Below, in pieces: positions 8,271-18,302 of a DNA stretch of 64,000 nt; the stretch's first letter is position 1; every line of letters starts with the position of its first letter. Where the stretch lies: contig NZ_CP108487.1 of the NCBI RefSeq assembly GCF_036226525.1, positions 3,844,001-3,908,000 of the forward strand. The letters are read 5' to 3'. This DNA comes from Kribbella sp. NBC_01245 (GTDB lineage Bacteria > Actinomycetota > Actinomycetes > Propionibacteriales > Kribbellaceae). The notes under the pieces are model-generated. The model did not search any database, had not been told where the DNA came from, and saw only the letters and a program-made list of their open reading frames with translations. A program made the translations under genes and the position numbers.

Positions 8271-9641
8271 TCACGGCAGGATTTTGCCCGGATTCAGCAG
8301 GCCGCGCGGGTCGAGCGCTTGTTTGATCGATCGATGCACGTCGAGGGCGACCGGGCCGATTTCCTTCGCCAGCCAGTCCATCTTCAGTACGCCGACACCG
8401 TGCTCGCCGGTGATCGTGCCACCGAGTTCCAGCCCGATCTCCATGATCCGGTCGAATGCCACCTGAGCCCGGCGGGCCTGTTCCGGATCGGCCGCGTCGA
8501 ACACCACGGTCGGATGCATATTGCCGTCACCCGCATGCCCGACCACGCCGACCGTGATCCCGACCTCGGCCGCGATCCGCTCGACGCCGGCGATGAACTC
8601 GGCAAGCCGGGAACGCGGCACGCAGACGTCGTCGATCATCGTCGTACCGAGCTGTTCCAGCGCCACCAGTCCGGCCCGGCGAGCCTCCAGCAGCAGGTCG
8701 CCCTCGAGCGGGTCGTCGGCCACGATGCAGTCGGTGGCGCCCGCGTCCCGGCAGAGCTGGGCGACCTTCTCGATGTCCTGTACGGCGGCCTCACCACCGA
8801 CGTCCGTCTGAGCGATCAACATGGCGGCCGCATCCGCGGGCAGGTCCATTCGCTTGTACGCGTTGACGGCCGCGATCGTCGTACCGTCCATGATCTCCAG
8901 CAACGACAGGGATACGCCGCTGCGGACGATGCCGACGACGGCCTCCCCCGCGGTGACGGCCGAGTCGAACAGGGCCGCCATCGTGTGCGGGCGTTGCGCC
9001 TGCGGGCGAAGCGCCAAGGTGGCCTCGGTGATGATGCCGAGCGTGCCCTCGCTACCGACGAAGAGCTTGGTCAGGTCGTACCCCGCTACGCCTTTGACCG
9101 TCTTCCGGCCGGTGCGCAGGATCTCGCCGTTGGCCAGCACGACCTCGAGACCGAGCACGTAGTCCGTGGTCACGCCGTACTTCACGCAGCACAGACCGCC
9201 CGAATTCGTAGCGAGATTGCCGCCGATCGAGCAGAACTCCCAGCTGGACGGATCCGGTGGGTAGAAAAGCCCGTGCTCTTCGACGGCCCTGGACAGTACG
9301 GCGTTGAAGATCCCGGGCTGCGTCACGACGTACTGGTCGACTGGTTCGATCCGGAGGATCTGGTCCATCTTCTCCAGGGAGATGACCAGTCCGCCCTCGA
9401 TCGCGTTCGCGGCGCCGGAAAGGCCGGAGCGGGCGCCCTGCGGAACCACGGGAAGGTCTAACTCGGCGGCCACCCGCATGGCGGCCTGGACGTGCGCGGT
9501 CTCGCGGGCGAGCACCACCGCGACCGGCACACCGGCCGGGCAGAACATGGCCCGGTCATAGCGATAACTCTCGATCCGGTCGGGATCGGACAGCACAACG
9601 GACTCCGGCAGCACCTGCCGGAGTCGGTCGACCGCGTCCAT
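8271..9641 (-). CDS. FAD-binding oxidase, GlcD/D-lactate dehydrogenase type
   Basis: The 456-aa flavoenzyme has an N-terminal PCMH FAD domain (VPQGARSGLSGAA, then SIGGNLATNSGG and GTLGIITEATLAL). The C-terminal FAD-oxidase domain holds the metal and substrate motifs GHAGDGNMHP and TGEHGVGVLKM, and ends NPGKILP. This is the standard full length for GlcD subunits and D-2-hydroxyacid dehydrogenases, which oxidise glycolate, D-lactate or similar acids. No GlcE/GlcF partner genes are adjacent, so a self-sufficient dehydrogenase is more likely. It starts 8 bp after the stop of the upstream secreted-protein gene, so the two are probably co-transcribed. Confidence 0.85.
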   Translation of the reverse strand: MDAVDRLRQVLPESVVLSDPDRIESYRYDRAMFCPAGVPVAVVLARETAHVQAAMRVAAELDLPVVPQGARSGLSGAANAIEGGLVISLEKMDQILRIEPVDQYVVTQPGIFNAVLSRAVEEHGLFYPPDPSSWEFCSIGGNLATNSGGLCCVKYGVTTDYVLGLEVVLANGEILRTGRKTVKGVAGYDLTKLFVGSEGTLGIITEATLALRPQAQRPHTMAALFDSAVTAGEAVVGIVRSGVSLSLLEIMDGTTIAAVNAYKRMDLPADAAAMLIAQTDVGGEAAVQDIEKVAQLCRDAGATDCIVADDPLEGDLLLEARRAGLVALEQLGTTMIDDVCVPRSRLAEFIAGVERIAAEVGITVGVVGHAGDGNMHPTVVFDAADPEQARRAQVAFDRIMEIGLELGGTITGEHGVGVLKMDWLAKEIGPVALDVHRSIKQALDPRGLLNPGKILP

Positions 9642-9649
9642 GGGACCGG

Positions 9650-10123
9650 TCAGCGCACTTTGGCGGTCTGGCCCTTGGACACGCTCGCCCAGCCGTTGTT
9701 GCTGCCGTTGTACTCGTTGCCGATCGCCAGGAACGTCAGACCGCCATTGGGGTCCGACACCGACGCGGTCGCACAGGTCCGGGCGGAACCGGCCGGCACC
9801 TCGCAGGACAAGTTCGTACCGATCTTGTCGTTACCGCGATAGCGCAGCAGGAACGCCTTGAACTTGGTGAACTTGACGACCTTGTCGTAGGCGATGACCT
9901 CGGCCCAGTAGTTCGAGCAGGCATCACGTTTCAGCTGGATGGAGCCGACCGCGGCATTGGATCCCCAGTTACGCCGAACCGGCGCAGCCGAGATGATCTT
10001 GACGCCACCACAGTTCGCCTTGGTGGACGTGACCGGCGACGGCGCGGCCTGCGCGGTGACCGGCAACACGAAGCCGGCCCCGGCCAGACCGGCCGTACTG
10101 AGCAGCAAGCCCAGAGTTCTCAT
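9650..10123 (-). CDS. secreted protein, unknown function
   Basis: The 157-aa product starts at an ATG with AGGAAGGG upstream. It has a clear Sec signal peptide (LGLLLSTAGLAGAGFVLPV, cleavage after AQA). The mature chain has cysteines in ANCGG, DACSN, LSCEV and RTCAT, and the stretch VGSIQLKRDACSNYWAEV. That stretch recalls the DUF2690 layout (strand, polar, Cys, Trp), though only loosely. A role at the cell surface is all that can be inferred. Confidence 0.6.
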   Translation of the reverse strand: MRTLGLLLSTAGLAGAGFVLPVTAQAAPSPVTSTKANCGGVKIISAAPVRRNWGSNAAVGSIQLKRDACSNYWAEVIAYDKVVKFTKFKAFLLRYRGNDKIGTNLSCEVPAGSARTCATASVSDPNGGLTFLAIGNEYNGSNNGWASVSKGQTAKVR

Positions 10124-10223
10124 CGGTAACCCTTCCTGAGCCGGCGCCCCGACGCCCGCTCACCACCGCAGAGTACGCGAACCACTCCTGTACGAACAGC
10201 GAGTCCGCATACCGAACACCTGA

Positions 10224-10258
10224 AGCCCCTCACCGGACGGGTTCGGCGGTGCGGGGCT
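10224..10258 (-). terminator. hairpin terminator downstream of hpd
   Basis: AGCCCC-T-CACCG (10224-10235) pairs with CGGTG-C-GGGGCT (10247-10258) around an 11-base loop, with one internal mismatch. It lies just past the hpd stop codon. No strong U-tract follows. Confidence 0.6.
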
Positions 10259-10268
10259 CCAGGTCGGG

Positions 10269-11600
<1,332 letters not shown>

Positions 11601-11618
11601 CTAGGAAGGATCCCGACC

Positions 11619-12092
11619 GTGGCGGTGGACGAGCTGGACGCCCGCATCCTGGAGCTGTTCGCGACCGAACCGCGCGTCGGCGTGCTGGAGGCGTCCCGGC
11701 GGCTCGGCGTGGCCCGCGGCACGGTCCAGGCGCGGCTCGATCGGCTCAACCGCGATGGCGTCGTGCGCGGTTGGGGGCCTGACCTCAATACGGAGGCGAT
11801 CGGGTATCCGGTGACCGCTTTCGCGACGCTGCAGATCGAGCAAGGGACGGGGCACACGTCGGTCGCGGCGGCGCTCGCGGGCATCCCGGAGGTGCTGGAG
11901 GTCTACACGATCACTGGCGCGGAGGACCTGTGGTGCCGGATCGTGGCGCGGTCCAACGCGGATCTGCAACGGGTGATCGACCAGGTCGTGGTCGTGCGCG
12001 GCATCCAGCGGGCGTCGACGGTGATCGCCCTCGCGGAGCAGATCCCGCATCGGACGCTGCCGCTACTCCGCGCGGCCACGTCCGACTCTTAA
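11619..12092 (+). CDS. Lrp/AsnC-family regulator, divergent from hpd
   Basis: The 157-aa regulator has an N-terminal winged HTH (LDARILELFATEPRVGVLEA to LDRLNRDGVVRGWG) and a C-terminal RAM effector domain (VTAFATLQIEQGTGHTSVAA, ITGAEDLWCRIVARSNADLQ). The chosen GTG has AGGAAGGA eight bases upstream. A much longer open frame runs in from upstream but lies antisense to hpd. Divergence from hpd suggests it controls tyrosine degradation, sensing an aromatic amino or keto acid. Its stop overlaps the stop of the convergent IclR gene within TTAA. Confidence 0.9.
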   Translation: MAVDELDARILELFATEPRVGVLEASRRLGVARGTVQARLDRLNRDGVVRGWGPDLNTEAIGYPVTAFATLQIEQGTGHTSVAAALAGIPEVLEVYTITGAEDLWCRIVARSNADLQRVIDQVVVVRGIQRASTVIALAEQIPHRTLPLLRAATSDS

Positions 12093-12733
12093 GCGAGGCG
12101 TTTCGCGACCTCGACCGCGGCCCGGGCAACTCGCGGACCGACGAAGTCGCGGTCGAGTTTGCCCAGTACGACGACACCGATCGACGCCTCGACCCCCGGC
12201 ACCCCGAGCACGGGTGACGACACGCCCTGCGCGCCGGCCTGGAGCTCGCCCGCCGTGATCACGAACGGACGTCCAGCCGGATCGGGCTTACGCCGTCCGG
12301 CCAGAATCGCCTTGCCGGCGGCGCCTTGGTCGAGCGCATGCCGCGAGCCCATCCGGTACGACACGTGGAAGTCGGTCCAGCTCGGCTCGATCACCGCGAT
12401 GGCCAGTGCCTCGTCGCCGTCGGCCACGGTCAGGTGCGCCGTGGCGCCGGTGTCCTCGGCCAACGAGCGCAACACCGGCAGGGCCGCGTCCCGCAGGGTG
12501 GGCTGCACCCGGCGCGAATAGTGCAGTACGGCGAGACCGAGGCGGGCCCGGCCTTCGCTGTCGCGCCGAACTAATCGGTGCAGCTCGAGCGTGTTGACCA
12601 GGCGGTACACGACCGTACGGCTTACCCCGAGCGAGGACGCCAGCTCGGTGATGGACAAGCCGTCCGGGGCGTCCGCCAGCAACTCGAGGACGGTCAGTCC
12701 CCTGTCGAGCGTCTGCGACGTCTCTGCCGGCAC
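12089..12733 (-). CDS. IclR-family transcriptional regulator
   Basis: The 214-aa protein starts with SQTLDRGLTVLELLADAPDG, the typical IclR opening. The winged HTH is ITELASSLGVSRTVVYRLVN, followed by an effector domain with ATAHLTVADGDEALAIAVIE and HALDQGAAGKAILAG. It is about 30-40 aa shorter than many IclR proteins at the C-terminus but looks complete. The GTG at 12733 is the only sensible start. It is divergent from a membrane protein gene 57 bp away, which is the most likely target besides itself. Confidence 0.88.
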   Translation of the reverse strand: MPAETSQTLDRGLTVLELLADAPDGLSITELASSLGVSRTVVYRLVNTLELHRLVRRDSEGRARLGLAVLHYSRRVQPTLRDAALPVLRSLAEDTGATAHLTVADGDEALAIAVIEPSWTDFHVSYRMGSRHALDQGAAGKAILAGRRKPDPAGRPFVITAGELQAGAQGVSSPVLGVPGVEASIGVVVLGKLDRDFVGPRVARAAVEVAKRLA

Positions 12734-12790
12734 AACGCGAAGCGTATCCGTTTTTCGGTCACGAACCGACGGACCACGTATCTTGCTGCC

Positions 12791-13507
12791 GTGCGAAACT
12801 ACTGGTCGCTCCTGCCCGTGGTCGCTATCTGCGTGCTGCTCGCGCTCGCCTACGCGGTCCCGACCCTCATCCGGCCACAGCTCACCGACAACGTGCTGAA
12901 GGCGTTCCGCCCGGTCGCGAGCGGTGAAGAACGTGTGCCCCTGACGGATCAACAGCAGCGCAAGCGCCGAATGGCCGCTGGTGGTGTGCTGCTGGCGATG
13001 TTCCTGCTGATCGGCTTCAACATCTCGCTGAATCGCGAGGCGAACGGGTGCTACCTCGTGTCGAAGGCGTGGGGCGCCGACGACAGCATGACGTACGACG
13101 ACCCGTGCCTGGACCAGATCATCGGCGACACCCAGAAGCCGGACGGCGAGCCGATCGACAAGAACCCGCAGGCCGTCGAGAAGTACCAGGTGGTCAAGGA
13201 CAAGAAGCCGAAGTACCTGCAGTGGATCTATGGGCGGCCGTCGTACAAGTCGGATCTGGTCTTCGGTGTGCCGTACAAGTGCGGTTTCGACATCAAGATC
13301 AAGGAGCACCCGGACAAGATCGTCGCGGTGCTCGACATGAGTGCGCCGTGCCCGTCGGACAGCAAGGTCCGGGTGGTCGCGACCAATCTCAAGCAGCCCC
13401 TCGGAGACCGCAAGGTGGTCACGGTCGGGGACAAGCCGCTCGAGCAGATCAACCCGGAGATGCCGGGCTGGGGCACCGTGCTCAAGGCCCTCGCCACCGG
13501 CGGCTAG
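12791..13507 (+). CDS. two-TM membrane-anchored protein, unknown function
   Basis: The 238-aa product has hydrophobic segments at about 5-25 (LLPVVAICVLLALAYAVPTL) and 59-76 (GGVLLAMFLLIGFNISL). The C-terminal domain is extracytoplasmic, Lys/Asp-rich, and has cysteines in NGCYLV, DPCLDQ, YKCGFD and APCPSD, fit for two disulfides. The GTG at 12791 is inferred from the first hydrophobic segment; no clear ribosome site is seen. I do not recognise the family. It is divergent from the IclR gene. Confidence 0.65.
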   Translation: MRNYWSLLPVVAICVLLALAYAVPTLIRPQLTDNVLKAFRPVASGEERVPLTDQQQRKRRMAAGGVLLAMFLLIGFNISLNREANGCYLVSKAWGADDSMTYDDPCLDQIIGDTQKPDGEPIDKNPQAVEKYQVVKDKKPKYLQWIYGRPSYKSDLVFGVPYKCGFDIKIKEHPDKIVAVLDMSAPCPSDSKVRVVATNLKQPLGDRKVVTVGDKPLEQINPEMPGWGTVLKALATGG

Positions 13508-13534
13508 TGCCTTGCGCTTCGTCGGTGCTGGGCA

Positions 13535-14188
13535 TTAGAAGTCGATGCGCATGACCAGGCGGCGTTTGGTCGGGTGGGTGACCTCCTTGAAACCGGCTTC
13601 GGCGAAGACGTGGTGGCTGCCGACGCGCAGTTCGCCCCAGGTGATCTCCTTCCCGGGATGCGTGATCATCGGGTAACCCTCCAGCGCGCGGGCACCACGC
13701 TCGCGGGCGAAGTCGACCGTGGCCTTGGCGAGCTCGTACGTGATGCCGCGGCGGCGAAACCCCTTCCGGGTGACGAAGCAGGTCACCGCCCAAACGCCGT
13801 CGTCGTCCGGGTCCTCGTTCCGCTCCGCCCACGGGACACGGCTGCGCAACAGCCGCACGTAAGCCGTACGAGGCTCCACCGCGCACCACCCGACCGGCTC
13901 GCCATCGAGATACCCGACCAGCCCACTGGTCTGATCTTCCGATCCGGCCGAGCAGCCGGTCTGGGCCAGTAGGCGCGCTTCGCGTTCCTCCTGCGGGATC
14001 GCGTACCACCTGCCGTCAAGCACTTTCAACCGCTGGCATTGGCAAGCCGCCGGATAGTCGCTGTTGCCGAAGATCGTCTGCAAGTCTTCCCAAGTGGCCT
14101 CGTTCGCCGGTTTGACCTCGATCACGACGGGGGTCAGGGTGTCGATCTCGGTTCCGGCGACTGGGGGTTCGGTCAGGATCTCGGTCAT
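13535..14188 (-). CDS. GNAT-family N-acetyltransferase
   Basis: The 217-aa enzyme starts at TEILTEPPVAG; upstream in-frame codons lie in the divergent promoter. The acetyl-CoA motif A is visible as VWAVTCFVTRKGFRRRGITY, with the R-x-x-G-x pyrophosphate loop. An N-terminal Cys/Trp-rich stretch (AACQCQRLKVLDGRWYAI) recalls a group of GNATs with a cysteine cluster. The substrate is unknown. It is divergent from the WYL gene at 14293, with a 25-bp palindrome between them. Confidence 0.85.
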   Translation of the reverse strand: MTEILTEPPVAGTEIDTLTPVVIEVKPANEATWEDLQTIFGNSDYPAACQCQRLKVLDGRWYAIPQEEREARLLAQTGCSAGSEDQTSGLVGYLDGEPVGWCAVEPRTAYVRLLRSRVPWAERNEDPDDDGVWAVTCFVTRKGFRRRGITYELAKATVDFARERGARALEGYPMITHPGKEITWGELRVGSHHVFAEAGFKEVTHPTKRRLVMRIDF

Positions 14189-14207
14189 GGCGGGCAGGCT
14201 AATGTTG

Positions 14208-14232
14208 TTCCCGGACGATGTGCGTCCGGGAA
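14208..14232. promoter_or_regulatory. palindromic operator between GNAT and WYL genes
   Basis: Arms TTCCCGGAC (14208-14216) and GTCCGGGAA (14224-14232) are perfect inverses around a seven-base centre. It lies between the divergent starts at 14188 and 14293, so it probably binds the WYL regulator encoded at 14293. Confidence 0.55.
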
Positions 14233-14244
14233 GGCGACCAGACG

Positions 14245-14254
14245 CGACCACTCG
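14245..14254 (+). repeat. copy of an interspersed CGACCACTCG repeat
   Basis: CGACCACTCG lies within CAGACGCGACCACTCG and is followed by TGGCCGAAAGATG. Related copies lie at 20555-20583 and 33882-33891, all intergenic. Confidence 0.45.
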
Positions 14255-14292
14255 TGGCCGAAAGATGGGGAGCCGGAAGAAGAGGGACGGCG

Positions 14293-15264
14293 TTGGATGA
14301 GGCAAGCCCGACCGCGAAGGCGTTGCTGGCGCTCGAGTTGATCCAGGACAATCCCGGGATCAGTGGCGATCGGCTCGGCCTGCGCCTCGGCGTGTCCGAT
14401 CGGGCCGCCCGGCGGTACGTCGGCACGCTCCGCGACGCGGGTATCCCGATCGAGTCCACGCCCGGGCGGTACGGCGGCTATCGCGTCGGCCGGGGATTCC
14501 GGCTACCGCCGCTGATGTTCTCCACCGCCGAGGCCCTCGGGTTGATGATGGCCGCGTTGGAGGGACAGCACAGCGCCTCGGATACGAACGACCCGGCCGG
14601 GCGCGCGATCGGCAAGATCCTCCGCGTCCTGCCGACTTCCGTGGCGGCACCGGCCGAGGCGATCCGGAAGCTGATTCCGGCGCCGCCCGATACCGGGACC
14701 AACCCGGACCCCGAGATCACCGCCGTCCTCGTGCAGAGCTGCGTCGACCACCATCGCGTACGACTTGGCTACCAGCTCGGGGATCGCGAGACCCGCACGA
14801 TGTACGTCGACCCGTGGGCCGTCGCCGTACGGCATGGTCGTTGGTACCTGCTCGGCTGGTCGCATACCAAGGACGCCCGCCGGGTGTTGCGGGTCGACCG
14901 GGTCGTGGCGGTGGACCCGCAGCCGGAGACGTTCGTACCGCCGGATGACCTCGACCCGATCCGGACGATCGAGGAGCACCTCGCGGAGGGCTGGAAGTAC
15001 CCGGTCGAGATCGTCATCGACGCGCCCATCGCCACGGTCGGCCAGTGGATCGCGCGGAACCTCGGCCGGCTGGAGGCCATCGACGAGCACCACACCCGGT
15101 TGATCGGCAGCACCGAAGAGCCCGAGTGGTACGCCCGGCGGATCACCTCGATCGACGCGCCCTTCCACATCATCGGGCCCGAGGAACTCGCGAAGGCCGT
15201 CCGCACCCTCGGCGAACGCCTAACCCAAAGCTCAGCCCCTCAACTCTCTGCGGGACCCTCGTAG
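14293..15264 (+). CDS. HTH-WYL domain transcriptional regulator
   Basis: The 323-aa regulator has an N-terminal winged HTH (GISGDRLGLRLGVSDRAARR) followed by GRYGGYRVGRGFRLPPLMF. A central WYL ligand domain (about 140-230) includes GRWYLLGWSHTKDARRVLRV, and a WCX C-terminal extension closes it. WYL proteins bind nucleotides or DNA damage-related signals in several systems and often act locally. The TTG start follows GAAGAGGGAC; an ATG at 14218 falls inside the palindrome and is less likely. It is divergent from the GNAT gene and overlaps the convergent WYL gene by 25 bp. Confidence 0.88.
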   Translation: MDEASPTAKALLALELIQDNPGISGDRLGLRLGVSDRAARRYVGTLRDAGIPIESTPGRYGGYRVGRGFRLPPLMFSTAEALGLMMAALEGQHSASDTNDPAGRAIGKILRVLPTSVAAPAEAIRKLIPAPPDTGTNPDPEITAVLVQSCVDHHRVRLGYQLGDRETRTMYVDPWAVAVRHGRWYLLGWSHTKDARRVLRVDRVVAVDPQPETFVPPDDLDPIRTIEEHLAEGWKYPVEIVIDAPIATVGQWIARNLGRLEAIDEHHTRLIGSTEEPEWYARRITSIDAPFHIIGPEELAKAVRTLGERLTQSSAPQLSAGPS

Positions 15265-16220
15265 CGGGTGGCGATCGCGGCGGCGCGGTTGCGTAGAGCG
15301 GTGCGCAGCCACTGCGGGGCCAGGGCTTCCGCGTTCGTGGAGAGCTGCCAGAGCGCCCATTCGGCGTGCCTCGAGTCTTGGAAGGTCACCTCCATCCGCA
15401 GCCAGCCGTCTGCTTCGGCTTCTTCGGCGAGGACGGCCAGCGCGGTGCCCACCAGGTCCTCCCGCCGCACCGGGTTCACTCGGACCAGCACGGTGACCTG
15501 GTCGTCGCCGCTCCGGAACCGCGCGCTGCGTTCCTGCCAGGCCCGGTCCAGATCGACCCGGTCTGGTCGCTGCGCGGGTTCGGCGAGTTCCTCGGCGGCC
15601 AGGATCCGGGATAGCCGATAGGTGCGGTCCGCGCCGGATCTCGTGGCCAGCAAGTAGCCCTGGTCTCGTACGGTGACCAGGCCGATCGGGTCCACCGTGC
15701 GCCATTTCGAGGTCTCGTTCATCGCGGCGTAGTGGATGCGCAGCTTGTGTCCGGCGAACACCGCGCGCCGGACCTCGGCCGCTATCGGATCAGGCACCTC
15801 CTCAGCGACCAACCGGCGGGAGAGGAGATCGGTCTCCGGGTCGATGAGCAATCGCTCGGCCACGCCGGCCGCGGTATCCCGTTGGCTTTCGGGTAGCGCG
15901 TCGACCACTTTGAGCATGGCCGAAGCGAGCGCCGAGCCAAGACCGAACGCCTGCGCGCCGCGTCGCGATCCGGCGACCAGTAGTGCGAGCGCTTCGTCGT
16001 GGTTCAGTCCGGTGAGCTCGGTCCGGAAGCCGGGCAGCAACGCGAACCCGCCATGCCGGCCGCGTTCGGCATAGACCGGGACGCCGGCCGCGGACAGCGC
16101 CTCGATATCGCGCAGCACGGTCCGGGTGGACACCTCCAGCTCGCGGGCCAGCGTTTCCGCCGACAGCCGACCGCGCTGGCGCAGCAGCAGGACCAGTGAG
16201 ACCAACCGGTCGGCGCGCAT
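15240..16220 (-). CDS. HTH-WYL domain transcriptional regulator, second copy
   Basis: The 326-aa protein begins with a DeoR-type HTH (LSAETLARELEVSTRTVLRD), then GRHGGFALLPGFRTEL, a WYL domain with KLRIHYAAMNETSKWRTVDP and GYLLATRSG, and a WCX tail. It is only distantly related to the WYL protein it faces tail to tail (ends overlap by 25 bp), so this is not a recent duplication. It is divergent from the RidA gene, and a CACGACA-N5-TGTCGTG palindrome lies between them, so RidA is its probable target. Confidence 0.88.
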   Translation of the reverse strand: MRADRLVSLVLLLRQRGRLSAETLARELEVSTRTVLRDIEALSAAGVPVYAERGRHGGFALLPGFRTELTGLNHDEALALLVAGSRRGAQAFGLGSALASAMLKVVDALPESQRDTAAGVAERLLIDPETDLLSRRLVAEEVPDPIAAEVRRAVFAGHKLRIHYAAMNETSKWRTVDPIGLVTVRDQGYLLATRSGADRTYRLSRILAAEELAEPAQRPDRVDLDRAWQERSARFRSGDDQVTVLVRVNPVRREDLVGTALAVLAEEAEADGWLRMEVTFQDSRHAEWALWQLSTNAEALAPQWLRTALRNRAAAIATRYEGPAES

Positions 16221-16240
16221 ACGAAAACTCTACGGGAATA

Positions 16241-16259
16241 CACGACAGAGGATGTCGTG
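16241..16259. promoter_or_regulatory. palindromic operator between WYL and RidA genes
   Basis: CACGACA (16241-16247) and TGTCGTG (16253-16259) are perfect inverses around GAGGA. The GACA-N5-TGTC form is a layout I associate with WYL/YafY-type regulators. It lies 20 bp upstream of the WYL start. Confidence 0.6.
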
Positions 16260-16350
16260 ATTTGTTGGCAGGCTCACCACCACAACGTCAAAGCCGGTGG
16301 CCACCGAGCCGACGGACGTACGCACTCTCAACGAATCGAATGGAGCTGAA

Positions 16351-16752
16351 GTGGCAATGGAGCGAACCGCGGTCAACCCGTGGGCGTGGTCGGTGGAGAT
16401 GGGCTACAACCAGGGTGAGGTCGTCTCCGGACACACCCGGACCCTATATTGCGCCGGGCAAACCGCGATGAGCAGCGACGGCTTGCCCCAGCATGCCGGT
16501 GACATGGCGGCGCAGTTGGCGCTGAGCCTCGACAACCTGGAGGCCGTTCTCGGCGAGGCCGGCATGTCCCTCGCGAACCTCGTCCGGCTCAACGTCTACA
16601 CCACCGACGTCGATCTGCTTTTCCAGCACTACGGCGTGCTGGCGTCCCGGTTGGGCGCCGTCGGAGTGGCACCGGCCACCACGATGCTCGGCGTGACCCG
16701 GCTGGCGATCCCCGTCCTGATGGTCGAGCTCGAGGGGACCGCCGTCAGCTAG
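16351..16752 (+). CDS. RidA-family protein (YjgF/YER057c/UK114)
   Basis: The 133-aa protein belongs to the RidA family, which hydrolyses reactive enamines or imines or has related roles. Visible motifs are GHTRTLYCAGQTAMSSDG, a central helix with SLDNLEAVLGEAGMSLANLV, and VRLNVYTTD. The conserved C-terminal Arg is in LGVTRLAIPVLMVELEG. GGAG at 16341 fits the GTG at 16351 better than the ATG six bases later, though both are possible. Its stop codon shares CTAG with the stop of the convergent MFS gene. Confidence 0.9.
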   Translation: MAMERTAVNPWAWSVEMGYNQGEVVSGHTRTLYCAGQTAMSSDGLPQHAGDMAAQLALSLDNLEAVLGEAGMSLANLVRLNVYTTDVDLLFQHYGVLASRLGAVGVAPATTMLGVTRLAIPVLMVELEGTAVS

Positions 16753-18002
16753 CGGAGGGCGCGCACGTCAGCGTCGTACTGGCGGAAAGGTTTGTTGCGC
16801 AGCAGCAGGATGAAGAGGCCGACGAGGCAGATCAGGGCGCCTGCGAGGAGTGCGATCGTTGGGGTGGTGAGGGAGGCCGTCGCGCCGGCTACGAAGTCGC
16901 CCAGCCGTGGGCCGCCCGCGACCACCACAATGAACACGCCTTGCAGGCGCCCGCGCATCACGTCGGGAGCTGCCGCCTGCAGGATGGTGCCGCGGTACGA
17001 CGAACTGAACATGTCCGCGGCACCCGACAACGCGAGCAGCGCCACCCCGAGCCAGATCGTGCGGGACAACCCGAACAGGCCGATGGCAACGGCGTACGCG
17101 GAGATGCAGACCACGATCGCGAGCCCCTGGCGTCGTACCCGGCCGACCCAGCCGGAGAACAGTACGGCGATGATCGCGCCCAGGGCCGGTGCCGCCTGCA
17201 ACAGACCGACCGTGCGGATCCCACCGGCGAAGAACGACCCGGCGACCGCGGGGAACAACGCCCGCGGCTGCGCGAAGACCATCGCGAGGATGTCCGCCAC
17301 GAACGTAGCCAGCAGCACCGGCGCCGTACGCAAGAACGCGAACCCCTCGACCACCGAACGCAGGCCCGCCCGCCGTACCTCTCCCACCGGCGGCACCGGC
17401 GGCAGGCGGACCAACGCGTAGAGCGCGGCGGTGAAGGTGAAGACGTCCACCACGTACGCCGCGGCGAACCCGTGCCAGGCGATCAGCGTCGCGCCCAGCA
17501 GAGGTCCGACCGTGAAGCCGAGGTTGTACGCCGCCGAGCTCAGGGCGTTCGCGGCCGGCAGTAGTTCCGGTCGCAGTAGTCGCGGGATGATCGCGGCTCG
17601 GGCCGGACTGTTCATCGCGAAACAGGCCGACTGGCACGCGACCACGCCGTACAGGATCCAGGTCTGCTCGAGCTCCAGCACCGCCTGCACAACGAGGACC
17701 GTCGAGAGCAGCCAAAGCCCGGCCGACGAGACCAGCGCGAGCGTACGGCGGTCGACAGCGTCCGCCATCGCACCGCCGTACAACCCGAACACCGCAAGCG
17801 GGACCAGCGCGAAGAGTCCGACCAGCCCGACCGAGAACGTCGAACCGGTCAGCGCGTAGACCTGGATCGACACGGTCACGGCCGTCATCTGCTGACCCAG
17901 CTGCGACACGGTCGAACCCAGCCAGAGGCGGCGGAAGTCGGCGGACTCGCGCAGCGGCCGGATATCGGTCAGCCAGGAGAACGCACGCGCCACGAGACGC
18001 AC
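16749..18002 (-). CDS. MFS transporter, EntS-like exporter
   Basis: The 417-aa membrane protein has about 12 transmembrane segments. It carries MFS signature elements: the motif-A-like loop GGAMADAVDRRTLAL after TM2, and FRRLWLGSTVSQLGQQMTAV at the start, which is typical of the enterobactin-exporter-like MFS_3 family. The substrate is unknown. Its TAG stop lies on the complementary strand of the same CTAG that ends RidA. No biosynthetic genes are adjacent. Confidence 0.88.
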   Translation of the reverse strand: MRLVARAFSWLTDIRPLRESADFRRLWLGSTVSQLGQQMTAVTVSIQVYALTGSTFSVGLVGLFALVPLAVFGLYGGAMADAVDRRTLALVSSAGLWLLSTVLVVQAVLELEQTWILYGVVACQSACFAMNSPARAAIIPRLLRPELLPAANALSSAAYNLGFTVGPLLGATLIAWHGFAAAYVVDVFTFTAALYALVRLPPVPPVGEVRRAGLRSVVEGFAFLRTAPVLLATFVADILAMVFAQPRALFPAVAGSFFAGGIRTVGLLQAAPALGAIIAVLFSGWVGRVRRQGLAIVVCISAYAVAIGLFGLSRTIWLGVALLALSGAADMFSSSYRGTILQAAAPDVMRGRLQGVFIVVVAGGPRLGDFVAGATASLTTPTIALLAGALICLVGLFILLLRNKPFRQYDADVRALR

Positions 18003-18096
18003 GTTATGTCATGGCACCGATTGCCCCCTCGTTGCGTCAGTGTGGAGACGCCTGGTGTCCCGACGTGGGGCGCGCGCTAACGAAGGAGCGACCGAT

Positions 18097-18294
18097 ATGA
18101 CCCAGCATCCTCAGCAGGCTCCGCAGCCGCAGCTGTTCTGCCCGTTGTGCCGGGGCAACCAGTTCCAGCAGGAGGAAGCCCGCAGCGACTCGCGCTGGGG
18201 ATTCACCTCGCACCGGATGACGCTGATGATCTGTGTCAGCTGCCGCCACGTCTTGCACTTCTACGACGACCACTCGATCTTCGACTTCAACTGA
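18097..18294 (+). CDS. small zinc-ribbon protein
   Basis: The 65-aa protein starts at an ATG with AAGGAG upstream. Two Cys pairs (FCPLCRGN and MICVSCRHV), 29 residues apart, form a probable zinc ribbon. The tail LHFYDDHSIFDFN is acidic and aromatic. Small proteins of this type are common in actinobacteria and their role is unknown. It is convergent with the SDR gene nine bases away. Confidence 0.75.
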   Translation: MTQHPQQAPQPQLFCPLCRGNQFQQEEARSDSRWGFTSHRMTLMICVSCRHVLHFYDDHSIFDFN

Positions 18295-18302
18295 GCCTGC
18301 CT

